Assembly (NCBI GenBank): GCA_008711295.1
Contig: VUYV01000003.1
Coordinates: 3,693,678-3,757,677 of the forward strand
Length of the DNA: 64,000 nt
Source of the DNA: Anarhynchus alexandrinus
Lineage: Eukaryota; Chordata; Aves; Charadriiformes; Charadriidae
Reading direction: 5' to 3'
Shown here: piece by piece, positions 23,637-34,991 of the stretch
How positions within the stretch are numbered: the first letter of the stretch is position 1
Layout of the letters: every line of letters starts with the position of its first letter
The notes under the pieces: model-generated
Told to the model about the DNA's origin: nothing
Seen by the model: only the letters and a program-made list of their open reading frames with translations
Database searches by the model: none
Translations under genes and position numbers: made by a program

Positions 23637-24776
23637 TCAAGTCTCGTTTAAAGCTTGGTCAATAAGCCTTGCTAGTTCATGAGCAAGGACCCTCTTCCCT
23701 CTTTGAGAAAGATGAACCCCATCTGACACCATCAAGCCTGGTGCCGTGCAAGCTATCCCATTGTAAAAAAACACAAAATTGTGGTGGTGACATCAGCCAT
23801 GAAGCCATGCATTAACAGACTGAGTGTGTCTGTTTCTTCCAATGTCATTGGCTGTAACTGGAAGGAGAGAAGAAAAGATAACCTGTGCCCCGGATTCCCC
23901 TACTAACCCTCTCAAGCTCCTGAAGTCTCTTTTAATCACCCTTGGACTATGTGTTGCCACTTCATCGCCACCCACATGGAAGAGCAGCAGTGGATAATAG
24001 TCTGAGGGCTGTACCAGGCTAGGAAGTTTCCTAGCGATGTCCCAAACCTGGGCCCCAGGGAGGCAACAGACTTCCCTAGAGTCACCTATAACTATAACCC
24101 ATCTCTTCTTCCTCCTGGAGGTGGTTATTTATACAGGGGGTAGACCTTTCTGGTCCTGGCAACTCCTCTGGTGTAGTCGGACCGTCATCCATTTCATCTT
24201 TTGACTGGTCTTCCACATCTAGACCCTCACAGCTGTTGTACAGAGGTACCTGGGTAGGTGAGGCGGGCAAGGAGGGGGTTCACTTGCCACCCCTAGCGTG
24301 GACTTGCCTCCATTCACAGTTCTCCATTTGGCCACCACCTTCAGCCTGGCAGACGGAGGATATGGGATCCCCTTGATCTTGGTTTTTTTTTCTGCTGTCT
24401 GTCCCTGTTTCTCTCTCAGGGAGGTCATAGCATGATTCCACCAGTCTATTTCTTTCTTGCTCTCCCTGATGCTCCTTAGCCCTTCTACTTCCTCTTGTAG
24501 CTCTGCCACCAGGCTGAACAGATTGTCCACTTGGTCACACCTCACACAGCTGTCTTCCCTACTACCCTCCATTAGCTGTGTAAGGTTGTGGCACTCCGTG
24601 CAGCCTGAGGCCTGGGTGGTTGCATGTTTCCGTGGAAGCTCTGTCTGTGTGGCTACGTCTATTCTGGCGGATGCAGAGGACGTAGCTTTCTGCCCGGTGG
24701 AGACCATGGCTGAGCTCTCTCTCACCAGCTGAACTCCACTTTTGAGCTGGTAGAGCTTTACGTGCCCTTCCTTCAC
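23637..24776 (-). pseudogene. CR1-A ORF1: coiled-coil/CxxC protein with SGNH-esterase domain, broken
   Basis: The start was chosen at the ATG at 24776, which opens MKEGHVKLYQLKSGVQLV, the usual CR1 ORF1 beginning. Residues about 70-100 carry two CxxC pairs (CTEC, CVRC), a zinc-knuckle-like arrangement, followed by a short coiled coil (VDNLFSLVAELQEEVEGL) and KEIDWWNHA. After a frameshift near 24220 the linker is read at 24082-24270, and then the SGNH hydrolase domain. Its block I IGDS lies at 24078-24086, VGGDEVA near 23960, and the Asp/His block SDGVHLSQRGK has its DGVH codons at 23712-23723. About 15 residues usually found after GDS appear deleted. A TGA at 23793-23795 replaces a Trp codon (HGWCH-type block). 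The natural stop is TGA at 23637-23639. In intact elements this protein binds RNA in the retrotransposition particle. Confidence 0.88.
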
Positions 24777-24860
24777 ACCCTTCCCTATGGCTGGCTTTTA
24801 TGGCAGTGGGGAAGGCCGCCGTTGCTGCTGGCCCTGCCCCCACGTCATGCCACCTGCCAG
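24777..24860 (-). promoter_or_regulatory. CR1-A 5' leader
   Basis: This GC-rich stretch upstream of ORF1 contains the minus-strand word GGCAGGGCCAGCAGCAACGG and an ATAAAA-type word. CR1 5' UTRs are GC-rich and carry the internal promoter, so this is probably the 5' UTR, with the insertion boundary near 24860. It is shorter than a complete CR1 5' UTR is likely to be. Confidence 0.5.
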
Positions 24861-25917
24861 TTCTTAGGAAGAACTAGGTTCAACTGAAGCGAGAAAGAAA
24901 CCACCATCACTCTGAGCAAACCATTACATTGAAAATTAACCTCACTTTAGTACTTTACACCTTAATTTGGTTTTAAAAAGTTGTATTCCAGCTACTAATA
25001 TACATTCTGACTTTTCTCAATAGAAACAAAGCAAAACCATATTTCAAGTACCTCTTTCCTATGTTTAGGTAGTCATAGAGTGTGTGAAAGCTGTACATGA
25101 CCTATTCTTGGAAAAAAGACTAAATAAATGAGGTGTTTTTTTCCCCCATCTGACCCATTTCCCAGAATGCAAATAATTTCTAAAGCTCTTGACTGACTAT
25201 CTTTGTAAATTGCTTAGACATCTTCTAAGGAAATCCATCACAGAAAAGTTGGGTATCATTTCTGTTATTATTACGGGAACAGATACAAATAGTAAAGCAT
25301 ATTGTCATGCATCCTGTGAGTTTGGAGCAAATTTGGGTCTGAAATGAGAGTAGCATTTCATAAGTGCTCTCAGGAGATTATATTTAAACTAATTTTTTTT
25401 TTTACGTGATATCTGAAAGGTTTTGTATTTTCAAATTTTTCATGGTTACAGCTAAAAAAAAGAGGAAAGTGAAATTGTCAGATAACTTATATGACATTGA
25501 GAGAGCAAAAAATGAAATGAACATAAAATATCTTTGGAGTAGCTGTAAGCATTTTTTTTCATGAGGATTTTGATGAGCACTTTGGGTTTTTTTGCAATCA
25601 AAGCATTATTTTTTCAAGAAAAGCAGCAAGTTTGAGAGAGGGAAAAAGAAAAGATGGAGACATTATGTAAATGACTAGACACCAGATAAACTATAAGAAA
25701 GCTGAGGGTTTTTTTTAAACTATTACTATTCATTACGATCCCCTTCTACACATATGCAAAAGACAGAGATCCAGAACAAGATAAAGCCAAGTTTACTAGG
25801 TTCAAAAACATATCAGGTATTTGTTGGCTAAAACCCAAAATACCCTAGGATAAGATTTGTAATACACTTTCCATAGCAAATAATGATCCATATTTACCGA
25901 ACTCTTTCTCCTTTCAG

Positions 25918-25972
25918 AATTATTTTCCTACTTTAGGGATGGCAAAACTGAGTTTGAGTGAATTACTAAACA
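25918..25972 (-). repeat. Possible ancient MIR/CORE-type SINE relic
   Basis: CCTACTTTAGGGATGGCAAAACTGAG followed by GAATTACTAAA resembles the antisense view of the amniote MIR-type segment (intact relatives read as tttacagatggggaaactgag and gttaagtgactt). It is short and diverged; a profile search is needed to accept it. Confidence 0.35.
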
Positions 25973-27989
25973 ATATGTAATGGTTTTACAGTACAATATA
26001 ATTTCAGTGTTATTAAAAATATATGTAGTAGAACACTATCAGTTAGGTCTAACTCTTGTTCTGTCCCATCTTAGTTTTATTAGAGTTAAACATTGACTGC
26101 ATGGATTCAGTGGACTACAGAGTTTTTTCCACTGAGAGTTTCTGTAATGAATATATGAACTTCTGGGACAGAATAACTAGGAAAATCTTGCTAAGTATAC
26201 TTGGAAAATAGAAACAAAATCCTACAGTAGCACAATTCCACTTTCTATATTAATAAAATTTATTATACATATTCTTTTACTATTTAGGAAAATGTGGTAT
26301 TTTAATGAACATTTATTTCTTAGGCCAAGTAAGACGCTTTTGTTACTTTGCATCTTGTGTAAAAATTCGTACTTGAAACATACAAATGGATATAAAATAA
26401 TAACATTCTAATTTGTCTTGTGCCTTCACGAATTCCTATAGTCCTCTGAGTGGATGAAAATCAGAGAAGAATCAGACCAAATATACTTCAATTATTATTT
26501 CTATTTCCATATTTATGTCTAACAAACATGCTGTTTCCATTGAAATCACAGCTATTCAAGAGTAGAATTTGCCTCATGTTGAATTGCATTTATAGAAATT
26601 ATGCTGGGTAGAAAGCGCACGGGGGGAAACCTGTTATTAGAAAAAGGAAAAAGGAAACACTGAATAAAATGCTGAGAAGAAGCTGAATAGCAAGTTCACT
26701 ATGCAAATATATCCAATACATCATTTTCAAGGTAAGCATTTTGCCTGATGTATTTCTTTTGCTACCTAGTATTTCAGCTGTTGCTGTCTCAGTTTTTGAC
26801 TGTTGTGGGCACCTTAAATACATTTTTCAACTTCTGATTCAGTAAGGAGTTGCTGCATGAAAGCAATTTTTTTTTTTTGCTTAAAATATTCTCTCCAAAT
26901 TCTCACATTAAATACAAATTATAATCTTTCTCAAAGTTAGATATCTTTCTGAGTAGCAACTTCAGTACCAGAAACCCAAGCAAAGCTTTCTGAAGCTAAA
27001 AAAATCCAGGAAAGGATTAAAAAGAAATCTTCTAAAAGTACCAAGACCTGCTCAATAATGCCCTCATTAATAAAAAACTTTAATTCTTATTTTAAATATA
27101 TATTTCTTTTTTTACATAACTTCAGACAAAAGTATTTAATATAAGGAGAAACTTATTTCTGTAGATTATGCCTTCATCATATCCCTATCTCACCTAGCCA
27201 AATAAGAAAAATTACTTTCATGCACATAAATCACAGTTTAAAAAACTGACTGCAAAGCGAACAAAATCTAAAACATTTAAAGATATATCTTTTCAAAAAG
27301 CAAGTTCTTGAAAATTCAGCTTGGACTGACTTGATTTAAATACTTAAAAAACATTAATTCTGCCCACATATGCCCATTATTTACCAGTATGATAGGCAGA
27401 TTTCTATAAAAGAAAGAGTTGTCTTCTTCAAGGTTATTTATAATGCTCAGTGTTTTGAGTTTTATACGTATGAGAAGAATCCTACATAAAATTTGAGCTG
27501 GATAATGGAGCTCAGGAATTCTTGAGTAGTATTCCTTGCTAACAAAGTTCATACATAGGAAATAAATTCACTGTTCACATTGGGATTTCTCTTATAATCT
27601 TGGAGTATTTTCATTCTTTCACTAGTCTTACACGACCATTTTCTAGCCTATCTGCAATGAAGGTTTACAGCCTTATATCTTTAGGCATGTTAAATCAAAG
27701 CATACCCTCAGTTGCAAAATTATGACCTTGAAGTCTGCTTTCTAGTCCCCTTTCTTATGAACCTGGAAAGTTGGAAGAAAGAGGTATTCCCTCTGGGTGG
27801 TACTCAAATGAACTAAATTTTGATGTCTTCTCATCCTGTGAATTACCTATCATGGCAGACAAATCCCATTCATTCCCCATAATTAGTACTCCAAGGTGAG
27901 ACAACTACCTGTTCCGTGTACTACTACAGCATGAATTAGAGAGAGGAGGGGAAAGAAAATTCTCCCAGCAGAGCTCACCATGACAGACT

Positions 27990-28180
27990 GCACAAATCAA
28001 TTTTAATTAATTCTGCCTCTTTAAATCTGCCTGCTCTTTTGGAAAGATTGCTATCTGCGTCAGGCACTATGGCAAGATAATTAACAAAAGCGCTGCAGGG
28101 CGCTGATAGCCTAGCCGCCAATTTACTTGGCAACATCTTGGTTTTATGAGAGTGCCAGGTTAGAAGGTCCATTGTATTAG
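27990..28180. other. Candidate conserved non-coding element with inverted repeats
   Basis: A GC-richer island in AT-rich DNA. It has TTTAATTAATTC near 28001-28012 and GATAATTAAC at 28076-28085, both homeodomain-type cores. It also has the inverted repeat AGCGC/GCGCT (28089-28093 and 28100-28104) and a second one, GCCAA-TTTAC-TTGGC, at 28117-28131, close to an everted NF-I-type arrangement. An open frame through it (27975-28172) shows no domain. The picture suits a developmental enhancer, but that is inference from texture and motifs only. Confidence 0.3.
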
Positions 28181-29328
28181 GAGTGGGATTTGTGTTCTAC
28201 CTTCATGTAAAAAATACTCATCTTTTACCAAGGAACACCTTGTGAGGTTTTAATTATACAGCTTCAAGCAAGAATTAATGAGAGAGAACTTCTGAAAAAC
28301 AACTTCAGTGTTATGAAGCAGAGACTATTTCAATGTAAGATTACTGACAATGAAAACCCAGTGTGTCAGTGCTATAAAGTTCATCCTGGGAAGCATAAGC
28401 TTATGAAGCGTTGTTTTGTTCTGGTTTGTTTTTCTTGCTACTTGGCACACATTTCAAGCCACCTACTGTAGAGCACTGACTTTTCAGAAACAATATCTCT
28501 GTTACATTACATTGCTTCATTTCCTAGTAAGGCACTTGATGGAGTGGTACAATATACTACACCAATAATAAAATGTTGACATTACTAGCAGTAAACTCAT
28601 CTAACTGAGTATTTTTAAGGCAAACATCTCAAACTAGTGCCTGTCCTTCAGAAATGGTAAAGCAATCAAATGCAAAATAATTAACAAGAACTTAAAAATA
28701 TTGTATAAAAGTGTCATTAAAAATCAGATTACCAGTCTGGTATATACATAAAGTCTATCTTTTTCAGTAGTTTTTCATGATAATTGAGGGATAAACTGGA
28801 ATATAGCTTCTGGAAAATTCAGGATAATAATTTTATATTATTTAGATTTGGCTTAAAATGAGAAATGGATCATAACATACAAAGCATTTATTTGGTACGA
28901 AACAAATCTGCTATTTAAATAATTTGAAATAAGAAGAAATAATTATCAAAGCAGGTATGATCTGTCTTCTGCAGTTGACATGAAAGGCTAAATTAAATAA
29001 AAATTGAAATTTGTATTCTGCTTAATTCAAGAGAAATGTGACTGCAACATTCATGGATAACGAAGGTGAAATCTACTGAGAGCTCGCTGTGTGCAAAGTT
29101 AGTGGTCATACAAACATGGTGTTAAAACACAAACTCTTTGTAACAATGATGGCATTGTTATTTCCACTTAAATACCAATAATATATTACATGTAATTTCA
29201 CGTGGCTTCATTCACATCTCTTGCGCAATGCTACAAGTGTGTTGACATATAAGTAGTGCCATTTAGACTGTAACTGATAATATGTTTTACTTTGCTAAAT
29301 CAGGATCTCTTTATGTGCTGGGTATAGG

Positions 29329-29878
29329 TGTCAAGGTTTTGGTAGCGGGGGGACAACAGGGGTGGCACCTGTGGGAAGAGGCTGAGGCTACCCTGTGCTG
29401 GTAACAGCTGGTTCCAGTCTGCTGGAATAGATTTATCCAGAAAGACTGCAGCCTGTGGAGAGGATGCACTCTGGAGCAAGGGAACAGTGTAAGAACAAAG
29501 AAGTGTGAGAAGCAGGGAGAAAACTGCTCTGTACTGATGGTAACACTCCTCCCTCCCCCATCCCTCCCAGTGCAGCCTGGGGAGGGCTTGCGAGTGGGAG
29601 TGGAGGAGTGAAGTTGGGCATGAGAAAGGGAGGAGGGAAAGGTGTTGTTTTAATGTTTGCCTTTTGTTTCTCACCACTTGAATCTATTTCAATTGGCAAT
29701 AAATTAAATTAATTTTCCCCAAATAGAGTCTGTAACAGTAACTGGTAAGCAGTCTCCCTATCTTTATCTCAACCCATGAACTTTCTGATTTTATTTTCTC
29801 CCTCTATCCTGCAAAGGAAGAAAAGTGAGCAAGTAACTGGGTGGGCATTTGGCTGTTAGCCAAGGCTAATCCACCGCA
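29329..29878 (+). mobile_element. Avian ERVL-type LTR, internally shortened
   Basis: It begins TGTCAAGGTTTTGGTAGCGG and ends CTAATCCACCGCA, matching what I know of a common bird ERVL-type LTR (intact ends TGTCAAGGTTT and CCACCACA). The polyadenylation signal AATAAA is at 29698-29703, followed by AATTTTCCCC and a U5-like part with TTATCTCAACCCATGA. At about 550 bp it is shorter than the 1-kb-plus form I would expect, and the central proline-codon-like repeats typical of that form are missing, so it has an internal deletion or is a shorter subfamily. No internal retroviral genes adjoin it. The 5-bp flanks (ATAGG and CTTTT) do not match, so no target duplication can be claimed. Confidence 0.75.
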
Positions 29879-30013
29879 CTTTTCCAAGAAATTCATATAT
29901 ATTTCCCTATGTTTATCTTTACAGCTGCATCTGTCAGAATGGCCAGCTCTACAGTTTTCATTTCCTTTTTCTTACACACTGGTGGGACGATAACATTTTA
30001 ATTTGAAGAATCC

Positions 30014-30051
30014 TTTTTTTTTTTTTTTTTTTNTTTTTTTTTTTTTTTTTT
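30014..30051. repeat. Poly(T) homopolymer containing one unresolved base
   Basis: Thirty-seven T with an N at 30033. The N probably marks a sequencing or assembly uncertainty in the homopolymer, so its true length is unknown. No processed transcript is recognisable next to it on the minus strand: there is no TTTATT (antisense AATAAA) just to its right. Confidence 0.9.
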
Positions 30052-32044
30052 AAACAAAGTACCGCATTGCTAGGTCATTCAAGGCTCTCATTTAAATTGC
30101 TAACTCCAGTGGGTGAAAATACAAATTCAGAATCTTTTCAGTTCCCTGGGAAATTCTACAGTTCTGCTTACAGGGATGATGTACAGAAAAGCTTGAAGAC
30201 TCTGCTACAAGAAACTATTCCTATATCAGCAATTACCTCAGTGTACCGTGTGTATGTCCATAAGAGAAGTAGTCAGCCAGAACTCACTCTGTTGTGAAAC
30301 ACCGCATGCAAAACCTTAACACTGGAAGAAAACAAAGTGCAATATTTGACTCACGCTGTAGTCAAATGATCAGACTTACAGCATATTTTGTTTTCTTCTT
30401 TTGTCTAGGTTCCTTTACCTACAACACTGACAAAACAAAACCAGAACGAAACACACACCCCCAAACAATAAAATACAATTAAAAAAAAAAAAGGCACTGA
30501 GAAGATTCCTATCAGAAAATCTAATTGCATTATTTTCCTAGACAAGTTTTAAGAATAATTCTGAGACCAAACAATGCAGTTTCTGTCTGTCCTACACATA
30601 ATGACTAAAATTCAAAAGAGCCTAGGCTAAGATCAAAAAGTTTGTGTAAATTAGCATTAATACAATTAAGTAAAAACAAAGAAAACATTTATTTACTTTG
30701 GAAAACATTAGGCATTTCTATTCTATTTAGTTAAACAATGACAAGGAGCATTCCCACACATTTAATTATCTGTCCTGCTTAATCATTATAATGGTTCCCA
30801 TTCAAGTTTTGGCATAGGCTAAGCAACGCTTTCTCAAGCAATTCCTTGATATGGAATAGAAGGCATGGAAAAGATGCTAACACAGACTAAGGACCATTAC
30901 CAATAGCAGTTTGCCTGTGGACACTCTATTTTCATGGCTAAGAAAACAACATGGGTGTGGACTGTTCCATGTAGCGCAATAGAACAGTCCTGTGGTTTTT
31001 TATTTTACTGGCAGAGATGCACACATTCCAATTACCATCTTCACATTTGCAGTGAATGTGATTACAGTCTTTTTTACTGTTGGAATTTCATGAAGTGCCC
31101 TCAAATCCAGGAGACGCATACCCGCCGCCTTTGAATAGTACAGCGGCTCTTAATAACTGTGAGTTGTGTCAAAGCAACCTGAACCACCCAGGTAGGAAGA
31201 GAGGAACAAGAATAATGGAGATGAAAGGGACTCTTAATTAATGTTGGAGATATTTTACTGCAAAAATAGAACACAGCTATAAGTCTCTCATCATAACTGC
31301 AGAACACAATCAAAACAATAAGCAGTACAGCAAAAAGAAACTCTCTGGGATATTATTTGGAACCAAATTAGTTATATTTTATTTCAGTATTTGATATGTG
31401 CTGCTGTTGTTCTGGTTTTATATCATATTAATCTTGAAAGAAGTGGTAGGACTTGGGGCTGCACCATTCTTCTTCTTCACTTGCAATTGTATATATCAGT
31501 ATTTTGCCTTTCTTTCCAAACCTATTGAATTCAACAAGAGTTTCCTATTGATGTTCCTAAGTGCTACAGCAAGTACTAAAATTTCAAGTTACTCCTAACA
31601 TCCCTTCATGAAGTTAATTGAAAATGGTCAATTGTGAAAGGTTTTATGTAATTTTACAGCTCATCTACTCTATACAAAGCCCATAAATATTTCAAGGATG
31701 TAAGTCTGTTTCTTGTGATTATAGATTATAATTGCTTAATCGTGAGAGAAAAATGTTTTAAAGATAATTCATGAGGTCTTAAAGACCCTAATGCTCTCTC
31801 CATCATCACTACTGGTGTTCATTCTTCTGAATTTCAGGTTATTATTAATGGCTAAGAAACACCCCCATGCAAAGGAAAAATGTGATGCTCATGAACACCA
31901 CTTAAGCTTTGCCTAAATGGACATGTTCCAGCTAGCTGTATTAATGGCAAACTCCTCTTTCTCCAACTGCAGTGCTATGTGGTATACGGTATTGAGGTTG
32001 CTTGGTATGAATCAGACCAGCTGCAGTTATGATAGTTCTACTGC
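30052..32044. other. AT-rich DNA, no recognised gene
   Basis: About 2 kb. An AATAAA at 30467-30472 is followed nine bases later by an A12 run (30481-30492), a weak hint of a retroposed transcript end, but no upstream gene is recognised. A GC-richer island lies at 31070-31200. The open frames have no domain I can name. Confidence 0.5.
31070..31200. other. Candidate conserved non-coding element
   Basis: A short island with several CpG sites (ACGCATACCCGCCGCC, CAGCGGCTC) next to a CCTTTGAA word at 31128-31135 and GTCAAAG near 31170, which suit HMG-box (TCF/LEF or SOX) binding. No open frame of note. Texture-based guess only. Confidence 0.2.
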
Positions 32045-32690
32045 TTCATGAAAACCCGCTGAAGAGAAAGTGGATATTATAGTTGATACAAAACTGCATA
32101 TAATCCAACAGTGTTCTGTCATGACAGATAAAGCAAACAGTATGTTAAATTACATTATGAGTGCTATGGCCAGCAGACCATTTATCCCACTCTATTCCAG
32201 GTATGTCTTCATTATCACTGAGTATTGGGCCCCACAGTTGAAAAGGTGGAGGGTTACTAAGATGGTCAGCTCATGTCCTCCAAGAGAGGTTGAGGGAGCT
32301 GGGCTCTGGAGAAGTCAAGGTAAAGGGGCAATCTAAGAGCAAACTACAGGTACCTGAAGGGAAGTTACAAAGCTGACTGAGCCTAACTCTTCCCAGCAGT
32401 GGCAGACAACCAAGTTAAAGGAGAAGTGGATAAAATTAGCAGCCTGAGGTTCAAATAAGACATTTGGAAATAAAAAAATTTAAAAAAAGATAGGATGATA
32501 CTGCAGATCTAGAACAGGTCACCTAGGGAGGCAGCACGGTCTCTATCACTGGTGACTTCCAAGAGTTTGGTAGACAAAGCCACAGCTGATGTAGTCTATT
32601 AGTGATAGGCCTGCTGAGAGAGCAGGAGTTTGGATGGCCTCCAGAGGTGCTTCTAGCCACCATTTCTATTGCAAACTTCAAAATGATGTA
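32045..32690 (+). mobile_element. Old, degraded CR1 LINE 3' portion
   Basis: The plus strand at 32070-32336 reads VDTKLHIIQQCS, KANSMLNYIMSAMASR, FIPLYSRY and ITEYWAPQLKR. This follows the CR1 post-RT region (blocks equivalent to [27 protein letters not shown] and [11 protein letters not shown]) with many changes and small deletions. Further on, TCACCTAGGGAGGCAGC and a GCCTCCAGAGGTGCTTCTAGCC segment match the end of ORF2 and the 3' UTR. No ATTCTATG tail is left. Divergence is far higher than in the copies at 34992 and 46638, so this is among the oldest insertions here. Confidence 0.8.
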
Positions 32691-34991
32691 GAGTAAAACA
32701 TGTAAAAGTTACACCAGACGCCAAATCATTGGATTTTGGGGTTTCTTTGATAGGGTGTTGGTCCCTCATATCAATAAAATGGAAAGCTAGTAAGGAAAAT
32801 CACCATCTTGATCTTTTTTCTCCTTCTTACCCATTCCCTGAACTTCTTTTAAGAACCCTGTAAATTATATAGTTAAAAGTCTCAAGTAGCTCTTCCTAAT
32901 CACTATTCATCTTATCCCATCACAGAGAAACTAATCAGACACTTCAATTTAATATATATACAGAAAAATACAGAAATATTGTTTAAAAGAATGTTTTTTT
33001 CCCCCACTACACAAAGAGTAGCATATGCTACTGAATACAACATCCAAAAGGAAGAGAAACAATATTTCCCTTTGAAGTTCAGTTCCTTGAGAAAGAAGTG
33101 CTAGTGGCCAAACTTCAAAGAGAAATTGCCTTTCCTACCTGGCTGTAGCACTTCAGAGAGAGCTAATTTACCTTCTCTGGTGAAAGGCAGGCCTCTCAGC
33201 AGCCGAGCTGCCTAAAAAATGAGGTAGCTGGTGGACTCTAGAATTAGGTGACAATTTTCTTTGAAGTTTGGCTGCCCATCTCATTAGCATTTCAGACATG
33301 TTGAAATGATTTACTTTCCATTTTGATTTCATGTAGAAAGCTAAATGGAAGTTCCCAACTCAGCTCTTAATGTTGTAGCTGGACTTTAAAAGGCTTTAAA
33401 ATTCTTAGATGGCATCATGAAGTTTTTTGACATGCGTGACAAAGGCACCCAAATTTTGCATTTCTGCAATACCTGGGTTGCCATCCACAAGGGACAACAC
33501 CAATATCTGTCTAACAGAAGTGGACAGAAACTATTTGTAGGAAGTGGAGTGTCTTAATCCTGATAACACTGATTCTCTATAGATGATGAAAAAAATCCAA
33601 TGCTTCTTTGAAGTATATAAGGATTAATATTTGCCCAGTATCATTACTTTGTTTAAAGTAGCCAACAGTTTGCACTTCATTATATCTGTATGGTGACATC
33701 TACACAACTAACGAAAAGGTCAGACGTGCTAGAATTCTGCTGCTTAAAAATTTCCTAAGTGGAATATTTTTCCTAGATACATTATATATTTTTACAACTG
33801 ACTTTCACAGAATTTAAAGGGCACAGCTCACATGGTCTGTGGTGGCTTGAAATAACCAGCATACCCCTTCAACCTATGAGGGGCCTGGCAACCCACAAGT
33901 AAAAAGTTGTCTATATATGATTCAACACTGAGTTTTCATCTTTCCATAACTACCATTTTCATTTAGGGCATTTTTATGAAGTATCACTCAAACAAGCCTT
34001 ACAGGTTCTGGAAAGGTTAAGATACCTCTTAAAGTACATCTTTAAGAGAAGAGCTCTGAGGAATTAAGTTCAGAAATTCCATGAATGACATCTCGGACAT
34101 CTCATCTTGCTGACTGAGACTTCCATCCTTGAAATTATCAGAACTGTAATCTTATAAACTAACAGCTTGGCACAAGATACATGTCCGTATGACACACATA
34201 CACTGACTTCAATCTATCTTTTACAAGTATTTGAAAGGATGGAGTTTAGAGAAAAAGGAAAAACATTGAAATCTCAGCCATCAATGCAATTCAGTGCCTT
34301 AAAAGATAGGGATAATTGCAGTTGCTAGTAAAAAAATCAAAACAGGGAAAAATATGCATCACATAGAGTACTTTGAGTACTTAGAGTACTGTGAATGAAG
34401 AAAAATATTTGAAGAACTGGAAAAAATGGAAAAAACAACAAAAGGAGAAAACAGAGCTAAGCTGTAAGGAAAGAAAAAAGACTAAGATTCAAATCTAACA
34501 CAGGACAGGGAATACAAATTAAAATATTTTTAAAATAACATATAATGAATGAAAAAAATACTATGGCAGTGAAATAGTTTTTTTCCTATTCCATCCTTTT
34601 ACCACTAAGATGATTTTCATTTTATGTAGTAAAAAGTAATCTTAAGAGAAAAAATGGTTTAAAAAGACAGTTTAAATAAATTAATCGATGCTTAAAGAGC
34701 CATATGGTAATAGTATTAAGACACTCTAGGGCATGTTTTATTAGTCTATTAACACAAACTTCAGGTGGTAAAAGCACTTGGCCACACAATGCACCTGAAC
34801 TGTTTACTAATTGACAAATAAAACACACTCTGTTGAGTTTCAGCGTTTTTCTGTTGTTGCAAGTACATGTAACTAAGTGTACAACAAGCACAATTTTGTT
34901 TACAAAACACCTCTAAACACCACAGCAACATTGCTCAACAACAGCCCACATATTAGTTAAAAAATCTTTCTTCTTTCAGAAGTAAGGATAT
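32691..34991. other. AT-rich DNA, no recognised gene
   Basis: About 2.3 kb. Repeated GAGTACT words at 34365-34392 are a small local repetition. The open frame at 34622-34891 has no recognised domain. Nothing else identified. Confidence 0.5.

Larger units (their letters stand above)
20821..24860 (-). mobile_element. CR1-A: nearly full-length CR1 LINE lacking its 3' end
   Basis: Read on the minus strand, about 4.0 kb (3.6 kb without the nested LTR) holds a GC-rich 5' leader (about 24777-24860), ORF1 (24776-23637) and ORF2 with endonuclease and reverse transcriptase, down to the HKKDMDL block at about 20821. Full-length CR1 is near 4.5 kb, so only the last few hundred bases of ORF2 and the 3' UTR are missing; their place is taken by CR1-B. 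An ERVK-type solo LTR (22933-23336) interrupts the endonuclease. Many stops and frameshifts mark it as dead. It is unusual because most bird CR1 copies are 5'-truncated, whereas this one keeps the 5' end and has lost the 3' end. Confidence 0.93.
24861..29328. other. AT-rich DNA, no recognised gene
   Basis: About 4.5 kb. It holds a possible ancient MIR-like relic at 25918-25972, a T-run near 26870 and a GC-richer island at 27990-28180 (both islands listed separately). Open frames at 26599-26823 and 27316-27552 have no recognised domains. I see no exon. Confidence 0.55.

Noticed and set aside
29300..29699. Overlapping 125- and 88-codon minus-strand frames
   Set aside because: They lie inside the ERVL-type LTR, antisense to it, and have no domain.
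30467..30492. AATAAA followed by A12, as at the end of a processed pseudogene
   Set aside because: No recognisable gene lies upstream and no flanking direct repeat was seen; A runs are common in this DNA.
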